A stretch of DNA of 59,382 nt, from NCBI RefSeq assembly GCF_016919065.1, contig NZ_JAFFQA010000031.1:1-59382 (forward strand), written 5' to 3'. The notes beneath the pieces were generated by a model, which was not told the DNA's origin, made no database searches, and saw nothing but the letters and a program-made list of their open reading frames with translations. Source of the stretch: Desulfobulbus rhabdoformis (lineage in GTDB: Bacteria > Desulfobacterota > Desulfobulbia > Desulfobulbales > Desulfobulbaceae). The position numbers and the translations under genes are program-made. Position 1 is the stretch's first letter, and every line of letters begins with the position of its first letter. Of the stretch, positions 34,919-42,877 are shown in pieces.

Positions 34919-37059
34919 AGAAGAATAAACACATTTCTCAATCCCAACTTGAATCCTACCTTTGGGGCGCGGCCACCTTGCTGCGCGGCTACATCGACGC
35001 CGGGGACTACAAGCAGTTCATCTTCCCGCTACTGTTCTACAAACGCTTGTGCGATGTGTACGACGAGGAGCTGACCGGTGCGCTGGAGGAATCCGGCGGC
35101 GATCAGGAATACGCCGCGCTTCCCGAGCAGCACCGCTTCCAGATCCCGGAAGACGCTAACTGGAAAGCCACCCGAACCAAGGTCAAGAACGTGGGCAAGG
35201 CCATCCAGGACGCCCTGCGGGCCATTGAGACGGCCAATCCCGACACTCTGTACGGTGTCTTCGGTGACGCCCAGTTGACCAACAAGGACCGCCTGCCGGA
35301 CCGCATGCTGCGCGAGTTGATCGAGCATTTCAGCTCGCAGACGCTTTCACTCTCCAACTGCCCGGAGGATGAGCTGGGCGTGGGCTACGAGTTTCTGATC
35401 AAGAAATTCGCCGACGATTCCGGCCATACCGCTGCGGAGTTCTATACCAACCGCACCGTGGTCCACCTGATGACCGAGATGCTCGAACCCAAACCGGGTG
35501 AGTCGATCTATGACCCCACCTGCGGGTCAGCGGGCATGCTGCTCTCCGCCGTCGCCCATCTGAAGCGGCAGAACAAGGAGTGGCGGAACCTGCGGCTGTT
35601 CGGCCAGGAGCGCAACCTGCTCACCTCGGCCATCGGCCGGATGAACCTGTTCCTGCACGGCATCGAGGACTTCCGCATCGTCCGGGGTGACACCCTGGCC
35701 AACCCCGCCTTTGTCGAAGGCGACCGACTCATGCAGTTCGATGTGGTCCTGGCCAATCCGCCGTACTCCATCAAGCAGTGGGATCGTGATGCCTGGTCCG
35801 CCGATCCGTGGGGCCGAAACATCTACGGCACCCCGCCCCAGGGCCGCGCCGACTATGCCTTCTGGCAGCACATCATCAAGAGCATGAAGGCCAAGAGCGG
35901 CCGCTGCGCCATCCTGTTTCCGCATGGCGTCCTCTTCCGCAATGAAGAACTGGCCATGCGTGGGAAGCTGGTAGCCCACGACGTGATCGAGTGTGTGCTG
36001 GGCCTCGGTCCCAACCTCTTTTACAACTCGCCCATGGAAGCCTGCGTCGTCATCTGCCGGATGAACAAGCCCAAGGAACGCAGGAATAAGGTGCTTTTCA
36101 TCAACGCCGTGAACGAGGTGACCCGCGAGCGGGCGCAGAGCTCCCTGACTGACGATCATATCCAGCGCATTGTCGCCGCCCACCAGGCATTCGGTGACGA
36201 GGACGGCTTTGCCCGGGTGGTCAGCAATGACGAGATTCGGGAGAAAGTCAGCAACCTCAGCATCCCGCTTTATGTGAGGACGAATAACAGCAATGGTCAG
36301 GAAAGCAGGGAAACCGTCAGCTTGAAACAGACCATTATCGATTGGCAGAAAAGCTCGAAGGCCTTGCGGGAATCAATGGACTCACTGTTTGGGATACTGG
36401 AAGGAATTTCTTCAAAAACCACTGCGCCAAGCAATGCAGCAACCAAGGCCACATCTCACAAGGAAAAAGTCGTGCAACCCGCCTTCAAACGAGCGGTTTT
36501 GGCGGCGGAGATTACCTCCAAACTACACATGGAGCCCACCTTTGGCTCCGTTAAGCACGAAAAGATCGTTTTTCTCTGTGAAAAAATGCTCGGTTTGAGT
36601 GAAGCCCTGGAACATCACCATCTTCGCCAAGCTGCCGGCCCCTATGATCCGAAAGCCAGACGGTCAACGGACATGACCTTTACAAAGAACAAGTGGTTTA
36701 TCATAACGAAAAACGGAAAACGGATCGAATACCGAAAAGGAGAAAAGTACGGTGGCCATGAAGGATATTTTGAACAGTATTTTCCCAGCGAGAGAAAACA
36801 TATCCATGACATAGTGGAGCTACTGCGAACCGCTACCACGGAGCAATGTGAAATTTTGGCAACCCTCTTCAGCGCCTGGCATGATTTTCTGGATCAGGGA
36901 ATCACACCAACCGATGATCAAATAGTCCAGGAAGTACTATGCAACTGGCATGAAAGCAAGAAGCGAATACCTGTAGATCGTTGGCATAATGCACTTGTAT
37001 GGATGCGAGATAAACAATTGACACCTACAGACGCCCATGAGCAAGGAGTCGCGCGATGA
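34915..37059 (+). CDS. hsdM: HsdM2, second methyltransferase with an extra C-terminal domain
   Basis: A 714-residue protein. Residues 1 to about 460 parallel HsdM1 closely but with DPTCGSAGM (200-208) for the AdoMet motif and NPPY (about 280-283) for catalysis. From about 490 an extra domain follows (QPAFKRAVLAAEITSKLHME, VKHEKIVFLCEKMLGLSEAL, LRQAAGPYDPKARRS, then WHESKKRIP), which recalls an extension seen on some type I subunits and loosely the Panacea/SocA fold. Codon use becomes AT-richer near 36290, suggesting a graft. The start at 34915 overlaps the previous stop; the frame could extend to 34897. Confidence 0.9.
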   Translation: MKKNKHISQSQLESYLWGAATLLRGYIDAGDYKQFIFPLLFYKRLCDVYDEELTGALEESGGDQEYAALPEQHRFQIPEDANWKATRTKVKNVGKAIQDALRAIETANPDTLYGVFGDAQLTNKDRLPDRMLRELIEHFSSQTLSLSNCPEDELGVGYEFLIKKFADDSGHTAAEFYTNRTVVHLMTEMLEPKPGESIYDPTCGSAGMLLSAVAHLKRQNKEWRNLRLFGQERNLLTSAIGRMNLFLHGIEDFRIVRGDTLANPAFVEGDRLMQFDVVLANPPYSIKQWDRDAWSADPWGRNIYGTPPQGRADYAFWQHIIKSMKAKSGRCAILFPHGVLFRNEELAMRGKLVAHDVIECVLGLGPNLFYNSPMEACVVICRMNKPKERRNKVLFINAVNEVTRERAQSSLTDDHIQRIVAAHQAFGDEDGFARVVSNDEIREKVSNLSIPLYVRTNNSNGQESRETVSLKQTIIDWQKSSKALRESMDSLFGILEGISSKTTAPSNAATKATSHKEKVVQPAFKRAVLAAEITSKLHMEPTFGSVKHEKIVFLCEKMLGLSEALEHHHLRQAAGPYDPKARRSTDMTFTKNKWFIITKNGKRIEYRKGEKYGGHEGYFEQYFPSERKHIHDIVELLRTATTEQCEILATLFSAWHDFLDQGITPTDDQIVQEVLCNWHESKKRIPVDRWHNALVWMRDKQLTPTDAHEQGVAR

Positions 37060-37160
37060 ATAAACACTCCTTGAAAACAGGTTGGAAGTTGGTACATGAA
37101 CGACTTTTTCATCGTCTGACCGCACAGGAACAAAGGTTTCTTAAGGAGGACGGGAGATGA
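37056..37160 (+). CDS. 34-codon ORF, probable leftover hsdS 5' end
   Basis: A short frame coupled at both ends (its ATG overlaps the hsdM2 stop and its TGA overlaps the next start). It reads MNKHSLKTGWKLVHERLFHR then LTAQEQRFLKEDGR. The beginning resembles the typical start of HsdS (compare MTKLKSGWRVVKFDE of the intact hsdS at 39006). It may be the stub of an hsdS cut by insertion of the next two genes. The resemblance covers only about a dozen residues, so this is tentative. Confidence 0.4.
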   Translation: MNKHSLKTGWKLVHERLFHRLTAQEQRFLKEDGR

Positions 37161-38191
37161 GAGAACTGAAACCAAATAATCCTGGCTCGGACTATGCTCA
37201 CCTTCTCGCCAAGGTAAAAGAGCGCGTTCGTTCTGCACAATACACTGCACTGAAAGCAGTCAATACCGCGCTGGTCGGGCTGTATTGGGATATCGGACGG
37301 ATGATCGTAGAGCGGCAGAAAGACGCCGACCACGGCACCGCCATAGCCGAACAGTTGTCCAATGATCTGCAGACGGAATTCCCAGGGATCAGCGGTTTTT
37401 CCCGGCGCAATGTCTTCTACATGAGGGAGTTTTACCTTCTTTACCATGACGACAAGCGAGTGCAACCACTGGTTGCACAAATTGGCTGGACTCATAACCT
37501 GGTGATTTTTCAGCGATGCAAAGATCCGTTGGAACGTGAATTCTATATCCGCATGACCCGCAAGTTCGGGTGGTCCAAGAATGTCCTTATTCATCAGATA
37601 GACAACCAGAGTTATGAAAAATCCCTGATCGGCCAGACTAATTTCGACCAGGCGCTGACGCCGGAACTGCGCGCCCAGGCCAAGTTGGCAGTAAAGGATG
37701 AATACACTTTCGATTTTCTGGAACTGGGCGAGGAGCACAGCGAGCGAGAGTTGGAAAGGGAACTGATTGCCAGAATCGAGGATTTCCTGCGGGCTATGGG
37801 CGGCATGTTTTCCTTTATGGGCAGCCAGTACCGGCTGGAGGTTGATGGTGAAGAGTTCTTTATCGACTTGCTGCTGTTTCACCGGCGGTTAAGATGTCTG
37901 GTGGTCATCGAGCTGAAGATCGGCAAATTCAAGCCGGAGTTCGTCGGCAAGATGCAGTTCTACCTGACTGCGCTCGACCGGCAGGTTCGGCAAGAAGACG
38001 AGAACCCCTCTATCGGCATCATTCTCTGTAAGGACAAGAATCGCACCATCGTTGAATATGCCCTGCACGACGCCCGCAAGCCTATCGGCGTGGCTACTTA
38101 TGAAATCACCAAGACATTACCCAGAGAGTTGAAGGGGCAACTGCCCCAGCCGGAAGAGATCGCCGCCTTGCTGGAGGGGATGGAAGAATGA
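37157..38191 (+). CDS. YhcG/DUF1016-family PD-(D/E)XK nuclease
   Basis: A 344-residue protein of the YhcG family. The N-terminal DUF1016 helical domain (LVGLYWDIGRMIVERQ, SRRNVFYMREFYLLY, WTHNLVIFQRC) is followed by a nuclease domain with Asp near 236 (FFIDLLLFHRRL) and the ExK pair in VVIELKIGKF (E251, K253). Such genes are common inside type I restriction operons. AAGGAGG lies about 10 bases before the ATG. It overlaps the next gene by 4 bases. The actual target is unknown; a defence or repair nuclease is likely. Confidence 0.92.
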   Translation: MRELKPNNPGSDYAHLLAKVKERVRSAQYTALKAVNTALVGLYWDIGRMIVERQKDADHGTAIAEQLSNDLQTEFPGISGFSRRNVFYMREFYLLYHDDKRVQPLVAQIGWTHNLVIFQRCKDPLEREFYIRMTRKFGWSKNVLIHQIDNQSYEKSLIGQTNFDQALTPELRAQAKLAVKDEYTFDFLELGEEHSERELERELIARIEDFLRAMGGMFSFMGSQYRLEVDGEEFFIDLLLFHRRLRCLVVIELKIGKFKPEFVGKMQFYLTALDRQVRQEDENPSIGIILCKDKNRTIVEYALHDARKPIGVATYEITKTLPRELKGQLPQPEEIAALLEGMEE

Positions 38192-39009
38192 GCGCATCCC
38201 CCCCATTTCCCCCCGGTACAGTCGAAGCCATTGCCAAAGTACTTGGCGAAGCTGGATCAGGAACAGACATCAGTCGGTACTTGCAGACGAGTGGACTTGT
38301 CGATGACTCTGGTGAATCCACCAAGTGGCGAAGGCTGAATTCAGTATTTTTGAAAAGCCAGGCCACGACAAAAAGTGCAAACCAGATTCTTGCCTTTGTC
38401 CGCTCCTATCTTGTCCCAAGTCGATTTGTTCGAAAACGAGATGAGTTTGAACATCATCGTGGTGAACTCAACGCGGTATTAATTCTTCATGGCCTTCAGT
38501 ATGGCAAGGACGGCCAGTTCAGATTTACATCTCAAGCGAAAACACTGGATGAAGCAGAGGTGCGAGCCCAGGGAGTTCGAAACAAGTTGGCTCCCCGAAA
38601 TACTCATTCTGAAGTCTACAAATACTGCCAGCCGGAACTGATGCAGGAAAACTATTTCCATGCCGTTTTTGAAGCTTGCAAGGGGTTGTTCCAAAGAATT
38701 CGTGATCTTTCCGGTGTAGAAGCAGATGGTGCCAACCTGATTGACAGAGTCTTCTCGGTAGAAAAGCCATTCCTCGCATTCAATACACTCCAGACCGAAA
38801 CAGAAAAATCAGAGCACAAAGGCTTTGCACAGCTGCTGAAGGGATGTGCAGCTGCTATCCGCAACCCGCTAGCGCACGGCCCCAAAATACTTTGGCAGGG
38901 AGAGGTCGACGCGGCTGATTATCTTACCTTGATTTCCATGCTTCATAGAAAGCTGGATCAATGTGTCAGAGTTCCGAAGCCGGAATATCGACACGGAGGT
39001 GAGGCATGA
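38188..39009 (+). CDS. TIGR02391-family protein
   Basis: A 273-residue protein whose C-terminal half has the TIGR02391 (Ymh) signature: NYFHAVFEACKGLFQRIRDL, then GFAQLLKGCAAAIRNPLAHG, then a short Asp-rich tail. The family occurs widely in defence islands and often next to type I or other restriction genes; its biochemical role is not established. The HEPN-like helical pattern with an IRNPLAHG end could reflect RNA binding or cleavage, which is a guess. Overlaps on both sides place it in the operon. Confidence 0.85.
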   Translation: MSASPPFPPGTVEAIAKVLGEAGSGTDISRYLQTSGLVDDSGESTKWRRLNSVFLKSQATTKSANQILAFVRSYLVPSRFVRKRDEFEHHRGELNAVLILHGLQYGKDGQFRFTSQAKTLDEAEVRAQGVRNKLAPRNTHSEVYKYCQPELMQENYFHAVFEACKGLFQRIRDLSGVEADGANLIDRVFSVEKPFLAFNTLQTETEKSEHKGFAQLLKGCAAAIRNPLAHGPKILWQGEVDAADYLTLISMLHRKLDQCVRVPKPEYRHGGEA

Positions 39010-40166
39010 CAAAGCTGAAGTCTGGATGGAGGGTGGTCAAGTTTGATGAAATCGCGCAGAACGTTGCCGTGCGAGTTGACCCTGCCGATGCCAAAACAGA
39101 CATCTATGTCGGGCTGGAACACCTCGATCCCAGTACGATTCATCTGCGCCAGTGGGGGCATCCTTCCGATGTCACCGGACAGAAACTGGCCTTCAAGAAG
39201 GGCGATGTGATTTTCGGCCGCCGCCGTGCGTATCAACGCAAGCTTGCTGTGGCCGAGTTTGATGGTATCTGCTCGGCTCATGCCATGGTCGTCCGTGCAA
39301 AACCCAAGATGATTCTGCCGGAGTTTTTGCCGTTCTTCCTGCAATCCGACATGTTCATGGAGCGGGCCATCGAAATATCGGTGGGTTCGCTCTCACCGAC
39401 GATCAACTGGAAGACCCTGAAAGTGCAGGAATTCCCGCTTCCGCCGCTTGATGAACAGAAGCGCATTGCCGAGATCCTATGGGTAGCGGATGAAGCGCTG
39501 GAAAAGTGGACCGAAGCTTATCGGCAGTCTGAATCAGCCCTGAGTTCAACGAGGAGCCAGATTCTTCAGGAGCTTTCTCAAACCGAGGAATGTGTCTTCC
39601 TAAAAGATGTTGGCCGATGGGTTAGTGGTGGAACTCCATCACGCAGCCGAAGTGATTTCTGGAATGGCGATTTCCCGTGGGTCAGTCCGAAGGATATGAA
39701 GAAGGACGTCATATCCGATTCCGAGGAGAAACTTACTGATACAGCCTTGAATGGGCGGGTAACCATCCTGCCCTCGGAAAGCATTCTGATAGTTGTTCGT
39801 GGGATGATTCTTGCCCACACATTCCCGGTCGCGGTCACCGGCAGGGAGGTTACGTTCAATCAGGATATGAAAGGCATTATCCCCAATTCTGATTTTTCGG
39901 CTGAATACGTATTTCATTGGTTCAAAGACAATTCCGCAAGAATTTTGCAAGCTACAGAAGAGAGCACACACGGCACCAAGCGGCTTGCAACGGATGTCTT
40001 GTACGGGATGCAAATACCTAAACCATCGTCTGCAAAGCAGGAGATGGTAGTGACTGTCTTCGAAACTTTTCGCACCAAGCTGGTTGAAATTTCGGAGCAT
40101 ATCGCCGCGTCTCAGCAGATGTTGCGCAGTCTGAGGAATGCAAAAGTAGGAGCCGCCCATGTTTAA
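39006..40166 (+). CDS. hsdS: HsdS, type I specificity subunit
   Basis: A 386-residue DNA recognition subunit with two target recognition domains (about 1-150 and 190-340). They are joined by conserved helices bearing FPLPPLDEQKRIAEILWVAD (near 140-165), with a second copy of the motif region near the C-terminus. GGVPPL-type features such as GGTPSRSRSDFWNG and PWVSPKDMKKDV mark the second domain. It pairs with two HsdM subunits. Its stop overlaps a vestigial hsdR start (40159). Confidence 0.93.
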   Translation: MTKLKSGWRVVKFDEIAQNVAVRVDPADAKTDIYVGLEHLDPSTIHLRQWGHPSDVTGQKLAFKKGDVIFGRRRAYQRKLAVAEFDGICSAHAMVVRAKPKMILPEFLPFFLQSDMFMERAIEISVGSLSPTINWKTLKVQEFPLPPLDEQKRIAEILWVADEALEKWTEAYRQSESALSSTRSQILQELSQTEECVFLKDVGRWVSGGTPSRSRSDFWNGDFPWVSPKDMKKDVISDSEEKLTDTALNGRVTILPSESILIVVRGMILAHTFPVAVTGREVTFNQDMKGIIPNSDFSAEYVFHWFKDNSARILQATEESTHGTKRLATDVLYGMQIPKPSSAKQEMVVTVFETFRTKLVEISEHIAASQQMLRSLRNAKVGAAHV

Positions 40167-40302
40167 CGAAGAAAACACTGTCGAACAGCTAGTTCCCGAC
40201 ACGCTCTGCGGCGGCGTGACTTCGAACATGGTCGCCAAAGAGCTCGCCAGTGACGGTGACGCATCCAACACGAACCAAGGAGACTTACTCCATGGCATTT
40301 AA
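40159..40302 (+). pseudogene. hsdR: Vestigial 5' end of an hsdR gene
   Basis: A 47-codon frame starts ATG within the end of hsdS and reads MFNEENTVEQLVPDTLCGGV, then TSNMVAKELASDGD before running out at a TAA inside the helicase start. This is the N-terminus of a type I HsdR (the family pattern is NTVEQMILDTLCGGVTSNxVAxELA). The intact hsdR at 42874 starts with the same protein sequence (NEENTVEQLVLDTL) but differs at most third codon positions, so this is a different hsdR allele, cut off about 33 codons in. Confidence 0.75.
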
Positions 40303-42877
40303 AATCCCTCAAAAATCTTCAGTCTCCATCAAAGATCCAGAATCGTTATTCCGTGATTTAAGAGATCGCACTGTTGAAGGACTTCTTGCGCAGCAGGCAG
40401 ACATGCTTCGTAGATACATTGATCATGTTGACAAACGTGACATAGCACTTGAACTGCCCACTGGCAGCGGTAAAACCCTGGTTGGTCTTCTCATTGCAGA
40501 ATGGCGCAGAAGAACAAAACGGGAAAGATGTGTTCTGCTATGCCCAACTAAGCAGCTTGTCCATCAGGTTGTCGAACAAGCCAAAGAAAAATATGGAATC
40601 AACGCACTTGATTTTTCGGGCTCCAAACACCGATACCCTGGGGCAGACAAAACCGCCTTCAACAATTGCGAATCCATAGGTGTTGCGACCTATAGCGCTT
40701 TATTCAACACGAACCCTTTTTTCAGCGACGTACATACCTTCATTTTTGACGATGCGCACGCCGCCGAGAATTATGTGTCGAGTTTCTGGTCTTTGGAAAT
40801 CAGGCGCTATCAGGACGAAACAACATTTGATGCAATCTGGCAGATAATCGCTCCTTTCACCACAGAAAATGACCAGCTCCGCTACGATCAGGGCAATGAC
40901 GGATCGCTTGACACATCGTTCGTCAACAAGGTTCCGACCCCTTATTTACTCAAATGCAGGACAGCGCTGACGGTTGCAATGGATAATGCCTCCTCAGATG
41001 ATGAAAGTCCGGAGGAATACGGTTATAGATGGCGTATGATCAGAGATCACCTTCACGCCTGCCATCTCTATTACACCAGCAATTCAATTCTCATTCGCCC
41101 ACTTATTGCACCTACCAAGAGTTTCGCACCCTTTCAAGACGCACGGCAGCGCATTTATATGTCTGCAACTCTAGGTGAAGGTGGGGACCTGGAAAGGATT
41201 TTCGGCCGTAAAAGAATCGAACGGATACCTGCTCCTGAAGGATGGGATAAACAGGGAATCGGCCGACGTTTTTTCGTATTCCCTATGAGGATGTGGGACG
41301 AAGCGACTTCATTGAATCTCGCTATTTCCTGGGTTACGAAATTCGAAAGGGCACTCCTCCTCACCCCAAGTAACCGCGACGCCGACAAAGTAAAAGAAGC
41401 CATTAGGTCACTTCCTGCGACTGAGAGTCATACACTCTTTGACGCCGCACAACTAGAGGCATCGAAGAAATCTTTTACTCAAGCCAGTTCAGCCATAGCC
41501 GTTCTGGCGAACAGGTATGACGGAATCGATCTGATCGGAGACGAATGCAGATACTTGATTATCTATGGCCTTCCTGAATCAACAAATCTGCAGGAGCGGT
41601 TCATCATCAGTCGATTGGGTGCATCTGTCCTCTTCCAGGTTCGCATCCGTACCAGAATTACCCAGGCGGTAGGAAGATGCACACGGTCTTCAACCGACTA
41701 CGCACTTGTAGTTATTATCGGCGATAAGGTGCATCAGTATTTCCATATGCCGGAAAAGAGAGAGACCCTGCATCCGGAGCTTCAGGCCGAAGTCAATTTT
41801 GGTGTTGATCAGTCAAGAGTCGATAATCCTTCTGAATTGGGGGACAACATAGACATATTTGTTGCCCACGGGCCAGAGTGGAAATCGGCTGATAACCATA
41901 TATTGGAAACAAGAGATGAGCTGACCCAATTGCCGATACCTTCCGCAAGTCCGCTGGGCAACTCGGTTGCCCATGAAGTGAAATTTCATGATGCCCTTTG
42001 GTCTGGCGATTTTGACGGTGCACTCTCCTCGGCAAAAGATGTACTTGCCAATCTTGCCGGTGGACACGAACTGAAGGGATATTCTGCTCTTTGGAATTAC
42101 CTTGCTGGCTCAGCCGCCTACCAATCGGATCAAACATCGGTAGCACAAGAACATTTTTTGGCAGCCTTTTCATGCGCCAACACATTGCCATGGCTTAAAC
42201 AGATTCAAAAACTGCTTTCCAGCCAGACACAGGAAATATCTGTCGATGTCATCTATGGAGAACGCATAGAGCGTATAGAAGGAATCCTCGAACGATTCGG
42301 AAAGTCTGGCAGCACAAAAATTGAAAAATATTTCCAAGTTATCAGAGAGGGGCTTTCAAGTTCGGAATCGAAACCGTTTGAAGAAGCGCAGGTTAATCTT
42401 GGTCGACTACTGGGTTTTGAATCGGGGAACACTGAGCGATCCGGTGATCCTGACCCTTGGTGGATCTTTGGGCGACAGGGCGTTGTCTTTGAGGACTACA
42501 CTGCAACCGGTGATAACCCTATTGTTTCCAAGGAAAAAACACTACAGGCCAAGGCACATCCGGATACTTTGGCAGCCGAACACCCAGGAGTGAATTTCTC
42601 GGTGGTATTTTGTTCGTCTTCAGACAAATTACACTTTGCAGCTGAACCACATACGGGAGATGTTTTTTACATCAGCGTTGAAGACTTCAAAAAGTTTTCT
42701 GAAGAATGCCTGACAACAATGCGGGTGCTTTGGGACTCTTTCCGGTCACCGGGGGTTATTGAATGGCGGGAATTTGCTGCACACAAAATCACCGAAGCGA
42801 GGTTGGGAAGTGATGACATTCTGACAAGATTGAAGACTAAAAAACTTGCCTCATTGGCAGGAACCAAAAAGAAATGA
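40292..42877 (+). CDS. Large SF2 helicase with possible nuclease-like C-terminus
   Basis: An 861-residue protein. The start at 40292 has AAGGAG 9 bases upstream. Helicase motifs are I LPTGSGKTLVG (about 56-65), Ia CPTKQLVHQV, II FDDAH, III MSATLGEGG and VI QAVGRCTRSS, closest to XPD/DinG-like or DISARM-type helicases. The last 170 residues contain SGDPDPWWIFGRQGVVFEDY and AKAHP, which recall a degenerate PD-(D/E)XK domain lacking the usual ExK. It sits between the hsdR stub and intact hsdR, overlapping the latter by 4 bases. Not known as part of standard type I systems; a defence helicase is likely. Confidence 0.82.
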   Translation: MAFKIPQKSSVSIKDPESLFRDLRDRTVEGLLAQQADMLRRYIDHVDKRDIALELPTGSGKTLVGLLIAEWRRRTKRERCVLLCPTKQLVHQVVEQAKEKYGINALDFSGSKHRYPGADKTAFNNCESIGVATYSALFNTNPFFSDVHTFIFDDAHAAENYVSSFWSLEIRRYQDETTFDAIWQIIAPFTTENDQLRYDQGNDGSLDTSFVNKVPTPYLLKCRTALTVAMDNASSDDESPEEYGYRWRMIRDHLHACHLYYTSNSILIRPLIAPTKSFAPFQDARQRIYMSATLGEGGDLERIFGRKRIERIPAPEGWDKQGIGRRFFVFPMRMWDEATSLNLAISWVTKFERALLLTPSNRDADKVKEAIRSLPATESHTLFDAAQLEASKKSFTQASSAIAVLANRYDGIDLIGDECRYLIIYGLPESTNLQERFIISRLGASVLFQVRIRTRITQAVGRCTRSSTDYALVVIIGDKVHQYFHMPEKRETLHPELQAEVNFGVDQSRVDNPSELGDNIDIFVAHGPEWKSADNHILETRDELTQLPIPSASPLGNSVAHEVKFHDALWSGDFDGALSSAKDVLANLAGGHELKGYSALWNYLAGSAAYQSDQTSVAQEHFLAAFSCANTLPWLKQIQKLLSSQTQEISVDVIYGERIERIEGILERFGKSGSTKIEKYFQVIREGLSSSESKPFEEAQVNLGRLLGFESGNTERSGDPDPWWIFGRQGVVFEDYTATGDNPIVSKEKTLQAKAHPDTLAAEHPGVNFSVVFCSSSDKLHFAAEPHTGDVFYISVEDFKKFSEECLTTMRVLWDSFRSPGVIEWREFAAHKITEARLGSDDILTRLKTKKLASLAGTKKK

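Noticed and set aside
40250..40291. Upstream GTG start for the helicase
   Set aside because: The ATG at 40292 has a clear AAGGAG site, and the extra 14 codons overlap the hsdR remnant frame.
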